Source: JAAUTT01 sp963846585
Lineage (GTDB): Bacteria > Bacteroidota > Bacteroidia > Bacteroidales > JAAUTT01
Assembly: GCA_963846585.1 (NCBI GenBank)
Contig: CAWJWO010000002.1
Span: 62,001-126,000 of the forward strand
Length of the DNA stretch: 64,000 nt
Reading direction: 5' to 3'
Part shown: in pieces, positions 17,668 through 27,160 of the stretch
How the letters are laid out: each line of letters starts with the position of its first letter
Numbering within the stretch: position 1 is the stretch's first letter
Translations under genes and position numbers: made by a program
Notes under the pieces: generated by a model
Seen by the model: the letters and a program-made list of their open reading frames with translations, nothing else
The model's database searches: none
Told to the model about the DNA's origin: nothing

Positions 17668-18585
17668 ATGAAAATAAATAAGGAAATCAAAATTGGCATC
17701 ATTGCCACTTTAATTTTGATATGTGCCTTCTGGGGAATAAACTTTTTAAAAGGTAAAAATGTTTTCACCACAACCCGTCAATATTATGGGATATTTAGTA
17801 ACATTGGCGGTTTACAAAAATCAAGTACTGTTTCCTCAAATGGTTTTATGATTGGTCAGGTATCAGATGTTCAATTCCTTGATGCCAATACAAATAAAAT
17901 ATTAGTTGAAATTTCAATAGACCGTAAATATAAAATTCCAAAAAACTCAACTATTGAAATCTACAGTTCTGATTTTATGGGATCTAAAGCTGCTAATCTT
18001 ATTCTGGGAAATTCAACAATTTATGCAAAAAATAACGATACATTAAATTCCAGGTATGAAGGTGACCTCAGTACTTTGATTTCAAAAAATATAATGCCTA
18101 TTAAAGATAAAGCCGAAAATTTAATTGTTTCAATTGATTCAGTTATGAAAGGCATAAATCAAACTCTGACGCCTGAAACACAAGGTCATATTAAGAATAG
18201 TATTGCTGCTCTGGAGGATTTAATTGTTACTGAAAAAGGAAAAGTCACTTCAATATTAAATAGCCTTGAATCTGTCTCGAAAAATTTGGAAAGTGACAAT
18301 CAATCTGTTAACAATATAGTCAAAAATGTATCTTCACTTAGCGATTCTTTAACAAAGGCTGATTTGAAAAAAGCTATTGATCAAACAAAGATTACTCTTT
18401 CACTTACAAATGATATGCTTGCAAAAATAAATGCAGGAAAAGGAAGTATCGGGAAATTAATTAATAACGATTCCATTTATAATAACATTAATAAAACGTT
18501 GTATGATCTAGATTCTTTAATTACCGACCTTAATAAACATCCAAAGAAGTATGTTCGCTTCTCGGTTTTTGGTTCTAAAAAATAA
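17668..18585 (+). CDS. mlaD: MCE-domain protein, MlaD-like lipid-transport component
   Basis: A 305-residue protein with one N-terminal transmembrane segment (about 9-27, IGIIATLILICAFWGINFL) and an MCE domain (about 37-115: YYGIFSNIGGLQKSSTV, GFMIGQVSDVQFL, SDFMGSKAANLILG). A helical tail with coiled-coil character (about 150-270) follows. MCE proteins form periplasmic hexamers that move phospholipids between membranes. The usual MlaE/MlaF partners are not in view, although amidase-mce pairing is common in Bacteroidota. It closes the two-gene unit. Confidence 0.88.
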   Translation: MKINKEIKIGIIATLILICAFWGINFLKGKNVFTTTRQYYGIFSNIGGLQKSSTVSSNGFMIGQVSDVQFLDANTNKILVEISIDRKYKIPKNSTIEIYSSDFMGSKAANLILGNSTIYAKNNDTLNSRYEGDLSTLISKNIMPIKDKAENLIVSIDSVMKGINQTLTPETQGHIKNSIAALEDLIVTEKGKVTSILNSLESVSKNLESDNQSVNNIVKNVSSLSDSLTKADLKKAIDQTKITLSLTNDMLAKINAGKGSIGKLINNDSIYNNINKTLYDLDSLITDLNKHPKKYVRFSVFGSKK

Positions 18586-18855
18586 AGTGTTTTTTTAACA
18601 TTTTCTTAACAATTTCTCAACAAATTTTAAATATTAGAATTTAATAATAAATATTTTAATTGTCTGTAGATCAAATTATTATCTATTTATTAACAATGTT
18701 AAAAAATAATTACTTGAGAATAAAACTAATAAGATTAGTTTCAAAAATGCAATAGCAAAATCAGTTTTTTTTTCTGTTTTTTTTTTAAATATTGCTTCAA
18801 GAAAAATGATAGAAACGAATCTTACTAATTTATTCACCTTAAAAATTTTAAAAGA

Positions 18856-20277
18856 ATGCACCAGACAGTTTGGAATAATTGCTTAAATGTAATAAGAGAC
18901 AATGTTCCTTCTGTGAGTTTTAGGACCTGGTTTGAGCCGATTGTACCACTTAGATTGGAAAAAAACATTTTGACTATTCAGGTACCTAGTCCCTTTTTCT
19001 ATGAATATCTTGAGGAACAATATATTGATATTCTTAGAAAGACCTTACGTAAAGAGTTAGGACAGGACGCAAAACTCGAGTATAGTGTGGTTATGGAGAA
19101 TACAAATATTTCAAATCCTAAACCATACACAGTAAAACTTCCAGGCAGGAACGGCACAGAATTAAAAAACAAACCAGTTCAGATGCCACTTGGTGATGGT
19201 GAACATTCCATAAAAAACCCGTTCATCATTCCGGGAATTAAGAAGTTAAATATTGACCCTCAACTAAATCCTGACAACTCGTTTGCCAATTTTATTGAGG
19301 GTGAATGTAATCGTCTTGCCAGATCAGCAGGTTTTGCAGTTGGCAATAATCCTGGTGGTACAGCCTTTAACCCTTTATTCATCTATGGTGAATCTGGTCT
19401 TGGCAAAACCCATCTTACCCAAGCCATCGGAATCCGGGTTAAAGAAAGGTTTGTTGATAAAGTTGTCCTGTATGTTAATGCAAATAAATTTCAAACTCAA
19501 TTTGTTGATGCTGTTCGCAATAATACAAAGAATGACTTTCTTCACTTTTATCAGATGATTGACCTTCTTATTATTGATGATGTCCATGAATTTGCTGGCA
19601 AAGAAAAAACTCAGGATATTTTCTTCCACATATTCAATCATCTGCATCAGTCCGGCAAACAATTGGTTCTTACTTCTGATAAACCTCCCATTGAATTGCA
19701 GGGTCTTGAACAACGGTTACTCTCAAGGTTTAAATGGGGTTTATCTGCAGATCTGCAACCTCCTGATTTCGAAACCAGGGTAACCATACTTAAACATAAA
19801 GCCTATCTGGATGGCATTAAAATTGCCATGGATGTAATTGAATATGTGGCAACACACATTACTACAAATGTCAGGGAACTGGAAGGAGCTATGATTTCTT
19901 TACTTGCGCAGGCTACCCTTAATAAGCGTGAAATTACGCTTGATCTGGCTAAGGAAATGATTGATAAACTTATTAAAAACTCTAAGCGTGAATTATCAAT
20001 CGATTATATACAAAAAGTGGTTTGCAACTACTTTAATGTTCCTGTTGAAATGCTTCAGTCAAGTACCAGGAAACGAGAAATAGTCCAGGCTCGCCAAATT
20101 GCTATGTTTTTCTCTAAAAGCCTTACCAAATCATCCCTGGCCTCCATAGGCTCCCAGATTGGGGATAAAGATCATGCTACTGTGTTACACGCTTGTAAAA
20201 CAGTCAATAACTTACTCGAAACAGACAAACGATTCCGTTATCAAATAGATGAAATTGAAAAACGACTTAAAATATAA
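18856..20277 (+). CDS. dnaA: Chromosomal replication initiator protein DnaA
   Basis: The 473-residue protein has all DnaA domains. Domain I: VWNNCLNVIRDNVPSVSFRTW. A short variable domain II. The AAA+ domain III: Walker A GESGLGKTHL near 180, Walker B LLIIDDVHEFAGKEKTQ, sensor and arginine-finger region RLLSRFKWGL. Domain IV: the DnaA signature KDHATVLHACKTV near 438. It binds DnaA boxes and melts the replication origin. The 270 bases upstream are AT-rich but no clear TTATCCACA box was found, and dnaN is not next to it. A strong terminator follows. Confidence 0.97.
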   Translation: MHQTVWNNCLNVIRDNVPSVSFRTWFEPIVPLRLEKNILTIQVPSPFFYEYLEEQYIDILRKTLRKELGQDAKLEYSVVMENTNISNPKPYTVKLPGRNGTELKNKPVQMPLGDGEHSIKNPFIIPGIKKLNIDPQLNPDNSFANFIEGECNRLARSAGFAVGNNPGGTAFNPLFIYGESGLGKTHLTQAIGIRVKERFVDKVVLYVNANKFQTQFVDAVRNNTKNDFLHFYQMIDLLIIDDVHEFAGKEKTQDIFFHIFNHLHQSGKQLVLTSDKPPIELQGLEQRLLSRFKWGLSADLQPPDFETRVTILKHKAYLDGIKIAMDVIEYVATHITTNVRELEGAMISLLAQATLNKREITLDLAKEMIDKLIKNSKRELSIDYIQKVVCNYFNVPVEMLQSSTRKREIVQARQIAMFFSKSLTKSSLASIGSQIGDKDHATVLHACKTVNNLLETDKRFRYQIDEIEKRLKI

Positions 20278-20282
20278 TATTA

Positions 20283-20313
20283 AAAGGTTTCTCACTGAGA
20301 AACCTTTTTTTTA
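20283..20313 (+). terminator. Rho-independent terminator of dnaA
   Basis: A perfect 11-base-pair stem, AAAGGTTTCTC / GAGAAACCTTT, has a 3-base loop and is followed by a run of T, six bases after the stop. Confidence 0.95.
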
Positions 20314-20519
20314 TTTATGCTAATATCTGTATTCAAAGTCGTGCGTTTTGATCATAAATCAAAGCACACAAATTAAGGTTCAGCTATAGCCCCTTTTTAA
20401 GTGGTTGGGGTTGATAATCAATTAAATAATTAATATTTATAAATTAGCAAAATTATTCAAAGAACATTTGTTTATTTCAAAGTAAGCTTTATAAACAAAT
20501 AATAATTAACACATAGTTA

Positions 20520-21134
20520 ATGCCACAAGAAGAATCATATCTTACAATTAATAGTCCATCTTCTGGCCAATTCAAGGATAAAGGCAGCAAATTTCTTTCT
20601 TTCGCCTTTCCAATAAAAATTGAAAATGAAATCAAACCAATTTTGGATATACTTAAAAAAAAACACCCCGGTGCCCAACATTTTTGCTATGCATATAAAC
20701 TGGGAACAGAAAAAATTTTATCCCGGATTAACGACGACCGTGAACCATCAGGAACTGCCGGAAAACCAATACTCGGACAATTAAATGCTTTTAGCCTGAC
20801 CAATGTATTAATTGTAGTTGTACGTTACTTCGGTGGAGTTTTATTAGGTACCGGCGGTTTAATAAATGCCTACCGCACTGCAAGTGCCGATGCTATTTCA
20901 AAGGCATCAGTCGTAAACAGATTTGTACTTGAAAATTACTCATTGATATTTAATCATAATAATATTAACCAGGTAATGAAAATAATTAAAGATAGCCAGG
21001 TGGATTATTATGAACAAAATTTTGAGGAGAATTGCCAAATGAAAGTGAAAATAAAAAAAAATGAAAAAGAAACAATACTCTCTAAATTATCAGTAATAAA
21101 CAACTTGCAAATGGAATTTATATCAGTTGAATGA
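20520..21134 (+). CDS. yigZ: YigZ/IMPACT family protein
   Basis: The 204-residue protein matches the IMPACT (UPF0029) family. The N-terminal domain has SKFLSFAFPI, HPGAQHFCYAY, NDDREPSGTAGKPIL and VVVRYFGGVLLGTGGL. A C-terminal DUF1949-like alpha/beta domain follows from about 135. The cellular role in bacteria is poorly defined; binding to nucleic acid or ribosomes has been suggested for the family. It is followed by pyrB after 18 bases, so they may share a transcript. Confidence 0.92.
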   Translation: MPQEESYLTINSPSSGQFKDKGSKFLSFAFPIKIENEIKPILDILKKKHPGAQHFCYAYKLGTEKILSRINDDREPSGTAGKPILGQLNAFSLTNVLIVVVRYFGGVLLGTGGLINAYRTASADAISKASVVNRFVLENYSLIFNHNNINQVMKIIKDSQVDYYEQNFEENCQMKVKIKKNEKETILSKLSVINNLQMEFISVE

Positions 21135-21152
21135 ACTTATATCTAATGCCGG

Positions 21153-22061
21153 ATGAAAAATAAAAGCCTGGTTTCAATTACCGATTATTCTAAGGATGAC
21201 TATCTTAGAATTCTTGATCTTGCCAAATATTTTGAACTTAACCCAAATAGTGAACTATTAAAAGGTAAAGTTATTGCTACCTTATTTTTTGAACCTTCAA
21301 CCCGAACCCGTTTAAGTTTCGAAAGTGCCATTAACCGGCTTGGAGGAAGAGTTATTGGGTTTTCCGATGTTAATTCATCTAGTGTTACCAAAGGAGAATC
21401 ACTAAAGGACACAATCAAAATGGTTACTCAATACGTCGATCTCATTGTAATGCGCCACCCTACAGAAGGGGCTGCCAGATACGCAAGCGAAATTGCTTCC
21501 GTACCTGTTATTAACGCGGGTGACGGATCTAATCAGCATCCAACTCAAACTCTTCTTGACCTTTTTTCAATTCTTAAAACCCAGAAAACACTTGAAAATT
21601 TAAACCTGTTCATGATTGGTGACCTTAAATATGGACGTACGGTTCACTCCCTTCTGATGGCAATGTCCCACTTTAATCCTTCATTCTTTTTTATATCTCC
21701 TGAAGAGCTAAAAATGCCAAAAGAATATCTCATTTTCTTGAATCAAAACAACATAAAGTATTTTGAATATCGTGAATTTTTACCAATAATATCCCAGGCA
21801 GATATAATTTATATGACAAGGGTTCAGAAAGAAAGATTTTCAGATCCAATGGAATACGAAAAAACCAAAAATGCCTATTTATTAAAAAATTATATGATCG
21901 ATAAAACAAAACCTAATATGAAAATATTGCACCCCCTTCCAAGAGTAAATGAAATTAGCCAGGATGTAGATGATAACCCAAAAGCCTACTATTTTACACA
22001 GGCTTTAAATGGGGTATTTGTACGCCAGGCTATTATTGCTTCTATATTAGGACTGGTGTAA
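21153..22061 (+). CDS. pyrB: Aspartate carbamoyltransferase, catalytic subunit
   Basis: The 302-residue protein has the carbamoyl-phosphate loop FFEPSTRTRLSFESA, the mobile loop segment SSSVTKGESLKDTI, HPTEGAARYASE, the active-site block NAGDGSNQHPTQTLLDLF, and the 240s-loop HPLPRVNEI. It makes N-carbamoyl-aspartate, the first committed step of pyrimidine synthesis, and forms the trimers of the ATCase holoenzyme. pyrI lies downstream on the same strand, separated by a repeat-filled gap of 197 bases. Confidence 0.97.
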   Translation: MKNKSLVSITDYSKDDYLRILDLAKYFELNPNSELLKGKVIATLFFEPSTRTRLSFESAINRLGGRVIGFSDVNSSSVTKGESLKDTIKMVTQYVDLIVMRHPTEGAARYASEIASVPVINAGDGSNQHPTQTLLDLFSILKTQKTLENLNLFMIGDLKYGRTVHSLLMAMSHFNPSFFFISPEELKMPKEYLIFLNQNNIKYFEYREFLPIISQADIIYMTRVQKERFSDPMEYEKTKNAYLLKNYMIDKTKPNMKILHPLPRVNEISQDVDDNPKAYYFTQALNGVFVRQAIIASILGLV

Positions 22062-22091
22062 AAATGATGACAAATTACTGGTTACTGATGA

Positions 22092-22257
22092 CATGAGACA
22101 TGAGACGTGAGACGTGAGGTAGAAAACAGAAGGGTTAATATTTTATAGGAAATAAATTAAGTATATTACCATTAACTAAAGTTTTAAGCTTTAGAACTTT
22201 CACGTCTCACATCCCTTTTTACTAACAACTAACAACTAACCCCTAGCCCCTATAACC
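22092..22257. repeat. Paired GAGACGTGAG / CACGTCTCAC repeat followed by CTAACAA and CCCCTAG heptamers
   Basis: The left arm (about 22092-22118) repeats GAGACATGAGACGTGAGACGTGAG. The right arm (about 22198-22213) has the complement CACGTCTCACATCCC. Next come ACTAACA units and CCCCTAG-CCCCTAT heptamers, ending at the pyrI start codon. This splits pyrB from pyrI, which are usually adjacent. Confidence 0.75.
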
Positions 22258-22258
22258 C

Positions 22259-22714
22259 ATGAAAGACAAACAATTAATTGTAAACGCTATTAAAAATGGT
22301 ACGGTAATCGATCATATTCCTGCCAAAAATTTATTTAAGGTAATTTCAATATTAGCTCTTGAACATATTGATAGTCAAATAACCTTTGGAACTAACCTTG
22401 AAAGTAAACGGCTGGGTAGTAAAGCTATTGTAAAAATTGCTGACAAATACTTCCTTGATGAGGAAATTAACAAAATTGCTTTGGTTGCTCCTCAGGCTAA
22501 ACTTAATATTATAAGAGATTATGAAGTCGTTGAGAAAAGGGTTGTAGAAGTTCCTGATTCAATTACGGGCATCGTTAAATGCGTTAACCCTACCTGCATA
22601 ACTAACATCGAAGGAGTAAAAACCAAATTTACCGTGATTGTAAAAAATGAAGTAACATTAAAATGCCATTACTGTGAAAAAATTACCCTTCAAAATCAAA
22701 TGGTAATCCTTTAA
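22259..22714 (+). CDS. pyrI: Aspartate carbamoyltransferase, regulatory subunit
   Basis: The 151-residue protein has the nucleotide-binding N-terminal domain (IKNGTVIDHIPAKNLFKV; GTNLESKRLGSKAIVKI) and the C-terminal zinc domain. All four zinc cysteines are present (KCVNPTCITN and KCHYCEKI). PyrI dimers hold the PyrB trimers and transmit feedback by CTP and ATP. The start codon immediately follows a CCCCTAG-type heptamer tract. Confidence 0.96.
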   Translation: MKDKQLIVNAIKNGTVIDHIPAKNLFKVISILALEHIDSQITFGTNLESKRLGSKAIVKIADKYFLDEEINKIALVAPQAKLNIIRDYEVVEKRVVEVPDSITGIVKCVNPTCITNIEGVKTKFTVIVKNEVTLKCHYCEKITLQNQMVIL

Positions 22715-22757
22715 AACAGTCGTAAGCATAAAGTCGTAAGTAGTAAGTTAGATTTTC

Positions 22758-22825
22758 GTTTATAAAGTTTATTCGAGATTAAGATATTCTATAAACCTTA
22801 TAAACATTATAAACCATATAAACCC
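22758..22825. repeat. Paired inverted TTTATAAAG / CCTTATAAAC repeat
   Basis: A short left arm CGTTTATAAAGTTTAT is followed by a right arm of ATAAACCTTATAAACATTATAAACC. It lies between convergent pyrI and the DUF4293 gene. Confidence 0.65.
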
Positions 22826-22861
22826 ATTATCACTTCTTCAATATCTTTCACCTTTAATCTT

Positions 22862-23323
22862 TTATCTTAACCTATCGTATGACTTAACAAGCCTTTCATC
22901 TTTCCTGATCCCAATTATCGCCAGATATAAAAAAATTGCACCAAAAACAGGAAATAACATAGGTAATTTATAGTAAACCTTGTATCCTGATCCCGGAATA
23001 AAATGACTTAAAAAGTAAAATACGGCGACATTCAAAACCAGTAAAAAAATAATAATTAAAATACACAATTTCACCTGCTTTTTTCGTGTTTTATATAATA
23101 AAAATGATATTATTGTGATAGCAAGAATAAACCATGAACTAATTTGCAAAATCATGGATGTCAGGTTAATATTAGAATTATCTTTAAAAATAACCGGCTT
23201 GGCCAGCTTAAAATCATATATCTGAAAGTTGATATTAATTATTTCTGCAACTGGAAAAATCAGAAAACCCAGCAACATGCCTGCAGCAATTATTATGTAT
23301 ATGGACTGGGCTCTCTGTAACAT
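22862..23323 (-). CDS. DUF4293 family integral membrane protein
   Basis: A 153-residue protein beginning MLQRAQSIYIIIAAGMLLG, the characteristic start of the Bacteroidota-specific DUF4293 family. Four hydrophobic segments are visible (about 7-27, 55-78, 83-108 and 120-140), with a charged C-terminal end. No function is known. It stands alone on the minus strand between two plus-strand genes. Confidence 0.82.
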   Translation of the reverse strand: MLQRAQSIYIIIAAGMLLGFLIFPVAEIININFQIYDFKLAKPVIFKDNSNINLTSMILQISSWFILAITIISFLLYKTRKKQVKLCILIIIFLLVLNVAVFYFLSHFIPGSGYKVYYKLPMLFPVFGAIFLYLAIIGIRKDERLVKSYDRLR

Positions 23324-23522
23324 AATAAATATTTGATATTAAATTTTATATATTTTTATTTCACTTTTCAAATAATTCAACAAATTAATCAATTCTCTTG
23401 TTAATAAAAAAATCAAAAAAAATTATTATTTTTCCATCATGCCTTTTAATATTAAATATCCCTGATTGGAAAAATCACTGTATGGATTATTTAATCTGAC
23501 TTAAACAATTAAATTTTAACTG

Positions 23523-24413
23523 ATGAACAAAAATGAATTGCAGGCTATGATAGAACTTCTTGACGATACGGATAAGGAAATTTATGCATTGGTCTCAAAA
23601 TCAATTTTTGAAAAGGGCGTTGATGTTGTCCCTGATTTGGAAAAAGCATGGGAAATGAGTACAAATACTGTGATTCAGGATAAACTTGAAGATATTATAC
23701 ATCAGATTCAATTGAATTTTATACAACAAAGCCTGCTTAACTGGATTAAATATGGCGCAACCGATGTTTTGGAAGGGGCATATATAGTAGCCCGTTACCA
23801 ATATCCTGAACTTAACATATATGAAATTTTTAATGCCGTAAAAAAGTTAGTCAATCAGGCCTCTGATGAGATAAATGAAGATTTAACCGCCGTAGAAAAG
23901 GTTAATGTGCTTAACAAGATAATTTTCGATAATAATAAATTTAGTTCCAATACTTCCAATTACTACTCCCCTCAAAATTCGTATATTAATCAGGTAATTT
24001 ATTCTAAAAAAGGCAACCCGATTTCTCTTGGAATTATATATATAGCTGTTGCATACAGACTTGGAATACCAATATACGGAGTAAACCTGCCAAAAAATTT
24101 CATCCTCGGATATAGGGATATGTTCTACAACCTTCTAAATTCCAATGCCGATGACAGTAATATACTGTTTTATATTAATCCTTTTAACAGGGGGACTATT
24201 CTTGGCCGTAAAGAGATTGACAATTTTCTTAAGCAACAGAATATAAAAATGAATGAAATGTTCTATGAAACCTGTTCAAACCTTGAAATTATCCAAAGAT
24301 TAATCCTAAACCTTATTTATTCATATGAAAAATTAGGTTACAGTTCAAAAGTAAAAGACTTGCAGGGTTTGTTGAAATTATCCAAATCTTCTTTTGACCA
24401 CTCGGATATTTGA
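23523..24413 (+). CDS. SirB1/transglutaminase-like domain protein
   Basis: The 296-residue protein has an N-terminal helical part (about 1-100). A SirB1-type transglutaminase-like domain follows (about 110-230), with the typical motif KGNPISLGIIYIAVAYRLGI and then IYGVNLPKNFILGY. The papain-like catalytic Cys of true transglutaminases is not evident in this region, so it may be non-enzymatic, as is usual for SirB1 proteins. The biological role is unknown. It is a lone gene. Confidence 0.82.
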   Translation: MNKNELQAMIELLDDTDKEIYALVSKSIFEKGVDVVPDLEKAWEMSTNTVIQDKLEDIIHQIQLNFIQQSLLNWIKYGATDVLEGAYIVARYQYPELNIYEIFNAVKKLVNQASDEINEDLTAVEKVNVLNKIIFDNNKFSSNTSNYYSPQNSYINQVIYSKKGNPISLGIIYIAVAYRLGIPIYGVNLPKNFILGYRDMFYNLLNSNADDSNILFYINPFNRGTILGRKEIDNFLKQQNIKMNEMFYETCSNLEIIQRLILNLIYSYEKLGYSSKVKDLQGLLKLSKSSFDHSDI

Positions 24414-24551
24414 TTAATAGCGAAAGAATTATTCCTGCATTATTTTAATTTGTATTAATTTATTATTTTACTTTGTGTAAAATTTGCGATGCTGACAATG
24501 TATTGAAATTATAAAAACTTTTAACTTATATAAGAACTAAAATTTATAACT

Positions 24552-27002
24552 ATGAAAATGAAATTTTTACATAAAATATTAATTCAATTGGCTTTTTGTT
24601 TAATTGCCATATCGTGTTGCGGGTTTATAAATGCACAATCCACCAGTCAGTTTATAGATAATTTTAATGAAGATACATTATCTCAATATTGGAACACAAC
24701 TGGTAAATCTACATTTGTGCTTGCTGATAAGGATAGTGTTTTAAATGTAGCCTATAACAGAACAGATTCAAGCACAGCCTGGGATCAGTTTTACCTGAGT
24801 GGAATTTCAGTGAATATTAACAACAATACTCCAAATTTAACTATCGCGGTAAAATCTAACTTGTTATTTCCTTTTAACATTAAACCTTGTAATTCTGGTA
24901 CAGGTTACGACTGGTTTTCAGTTACCATACCTGGCGATAATAAATGGCACACTTATAATTTTGTTTTAAAAAATTCATTAGGATTACCTATAACAAGCGT
25001 TTATTTCTATTTCGATGGTGGTGCAACTAAAATTGAATCAGGAAATGTGGAAATAGATAATTTCGGATTGGGAGTAAGTGTCCCAGCTAATACAAGTATG
25101 CTTTCAGAAGTAAACACAAATGCAGGGCTGCTTAAAAATTATATTGTTGAAGGAACAGGTGAAGGGCAATTTCCTTCCGGGTCAAAAACAAAACTACAAT
25201 CGGTTATTGCCTTTTCAGATTCAATATTGGCCAATTCCATTAGTTTTACTCAAGGATATATAGATACTGTATCAAATGCATTATTCGACAGTATTACAAA
25301 TGTTGAAAAGTCAGTTAACATAGCCGTGCGTCCTTTAATCGATTCTTTAGCAACATTTCAAACAGTTAACCTTTATAAAAACCTCCGGTATATAGCTTCA
25401 AAACATCATTATTTATTTGGCCAGCAGGATGCCACGGCATACGGAAATGGCAATAACGGAGCTGGCTGGACAGATCCGGGTTCCGGTGATACCTCGGACG
25501 TGAAAATGATTACAGGCTCCAATCCGGCTCTCTTAAGCCAGAATGCAAATTGGATAATCGGATCTACTTTCCAGAATTTGTCATTTTATATAAACAGACA
25601 GGTTGTATGTTATAATAATGGCGGGGTGAATTCCATTTGCTGGCATATGGCCGACCCCGTGTATGGTCAGTTTAATTATGCTTCCCTGGGCACTCCTTAC
25701 AATGTTGTTGCTTCCATATTACCTCATGGAACATATTATTCCTGGTATAAGAATAATTTAAAATTTCTGGCACTGTATTTAAAATCTTTGAGAGGCAGCC
25801 ATGGCGAAACGGTACCTATTATTTTAAGGCTATTTCATGAACAGAACGGAGGCTGGTTCTGGTGGGGCGCAGGTCATTGTTCTGTAGCACAATATGACTC
25901 ACTTTGGGTAAATACAATTCAATATCTTCGCGATTCCTGTGATTTACATAGCCTCATTATTGCAAATTCACCTAATTCAGGCGATGGATATAAAACTATG
26001 TTTCCGGATAAGAAATATATTGATATTTACGGGTTAGATGATTATCCGCCTGACGGTACCCTTGCCACCAGGGAAGCATTTACCGCTTCGATAGTTCAGG
26101 TTGTTAATTATGCTGCTGCTGATAATAAAGTGGCTGCACTTACCGAATTTGGGGACTTTACCAATGAATTAGGAATTCCTGGTTTTTGGAACAAGATGGT
26201 ACTTGATGGTATTTATGCCGACACTATTGCAGCAAGGATTGCATATTTAGCAACCTGGCAAAATTATAACACAACCCCGGTTAACGGAGGCGGAGGGTTC
26301 TATACTCCATATCCCGGAATACCAGGGGCTTCAACAAAAATTCCCGACTTTTTAAATTTCTATGACGATACTACGACCATATTCCTTAACGACATGCTCC
26401 CCATTTACAATAATTTGCTTACGGGTGCTGTACAAAAACCAAGCCAGGGTTGCTGGTTCCATTATTTTGAATTAGATTCTATCTTTGGCAGTGTTGATTA
26501 TTGGCAACCTGGACGAAAAACTTACAGGATTGTAGTTGATATTCCTGATAATCCGGTCAAAAATAACTTAACGCCAATATTTTTAGCATCACCGGGTTCT
26601 GTTGTACAAGTAAATGGCAGAACACAGAAAAGTGCAGCAGATACCATGAGTTTTAAAGACAGTGTACAGTTTGTAGTGATATCTCAAAATCAACAAGACA
26701 CCGCTGTTTATAATGTCTCAACCACATTGGTTTCTGAATATGCAACTAATAATAAAATAATCAACAGTAATGTACTGGTTTACCCGAACCCTGCAAATGA
26801 TTATTTTGTAATTCAAACGGATAATCCAATACAACAGGTTGATATTTATAAGTCCTCCGGTATAAAATTATTAACTTTTAATAATTATAATTCGGGTCAG
26901 AAAATCTCAACTAATAGCCTTAACGATGGAGTATATCTTGTCAAAATTACTTTTGCAGATAATTCTGTTGTTAGTAAATTCATGATTATTCAGGGGAAAT
27001 AA
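24552..27002 (+). CDS. Secreted GH26 family beta-mannanase-like enzyme with type IX secretion tail
   Basis: An 816-residue protein. A signal peptide ends near residue 28 (INAQS). A carbohydrate-binding-like beta-sandwich spans about 32-178 and a helical linker about 185-285. The GH26 catalytic domain spans about 286-640. Its acid/base Glu430 is in RLFHEQNGGWFWWG and its nucleophile Glu532 is in ALTEFGDF. HYLFGQQDATAYG is also a GH26 hallmark. The family hydrolyses beta-1,4-mannan. The last 75 residues (VLVYPNPANDYFVI to the end) are a Por-secretion tail (type A), so it should leave the cell by type IX secretion. No SusCD or other CAZyme gene is adjacent. Confidence 0.9.
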   Translation: MKMKFLHKILIQLAFCLIAISCCGFINAQSTSQFIDNFNEDTLSQYWNTTGKSTFVLADKDSVLNVAYNRTDSSTAWDQFYLSGISVNINNNTPNLTIAVKSNLLFPFNIKPCNSGTGYDWFSVTIPGDNKWHTYNFVLKNSLGLPITSVYFYFDGGATKIESGNVEIDNFGLGVSVPANTSMLSEVNTNAGLLKNYIVEGTGEGQFPSGSKTKLQSVIAFSDSILANSISFTQGYIDTVSNALFDSITNVEKSVNIAVRPLIDSLATFQTVNLYKNLRYIASKHHYLFGQQDATAYGNGNNGAGWTDPGSGDTSDVKMITGSNPALLSQNANWIIGSTFQNLSFYINRQVVCYNNGGVNSICWHMADPVYGQFNYASLGTPYNVVASILPHGTYYSWYKNNLKFLALYLKSLRGSHGETVPIILRLFHEQNGGWFWWGAGHCSVAQYDSLWVNTIQYLRDSCDLHSLIIANSPNSGDGYKTMFPDKKYIDIYGLDDYPPDGTLATREAFTASIVQVVNYAAADNKVAALTEFGDFTNELGIPGFWNKMVLDGIYADTIAARIAYLATWQNYNTTPVNGGGGFYTPYPGIPGASTKIPDFLNFYDDTTTIFLNDMLPIYNNLLTGAVQKPSQGCWFHYFELDSIFGSVDYWQPGRKTYRIVVDIPDNPVKNNLTPIFLASPGSVVQVNGRTQKSAADTMSFKDSVQFVVISQNQQDTAVYNVSTTLVSEYATNNKIINSNVLVYPNPANDYFVIQTDNPIQQVDIYKSSGIKLLTFNNYNSGQKISTNSLNDGVYLVKITFADNSVVSKFMIIQGK

Positions 27003-27010
27003 TTGAACTG

Positions 27011-27080
27011 TTATAAAGGTTGTAGAGTTGCAGAGGTTGTAGAAATTACAACTATGCAACCTTACAACCTTACAACTTTT
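27011..27080. repeat. Paired inverted AGGTTGTAG / ACCTTACAA repeat
   Basis: Left arm TTATAAAGGTTGTAGAGTTG and the continuing units (27011-27043) face a right arm of CAACCTTACAACCTTACAAC (about 27056-27077). This gives a compact imperfect hairpin shortly after the GH26 stop. Confidence 0.7.
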
Positions 27081-27160
27081 ATTTTACTACTTACGACTTA
27101 CTACTAAATATCAATATATATTATTAAATTTACCTTATTAAACATCAATTAATTGGCAAA

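Noticed and set aside
18586..18855. AT-rich stretch before dnaA as a replication origin
   Set aside because: No clear TTATCCACA-type DnaA boxes were found; only loose matches such as TTATTAACA. Strand-skew data for the whole genome would be needed.
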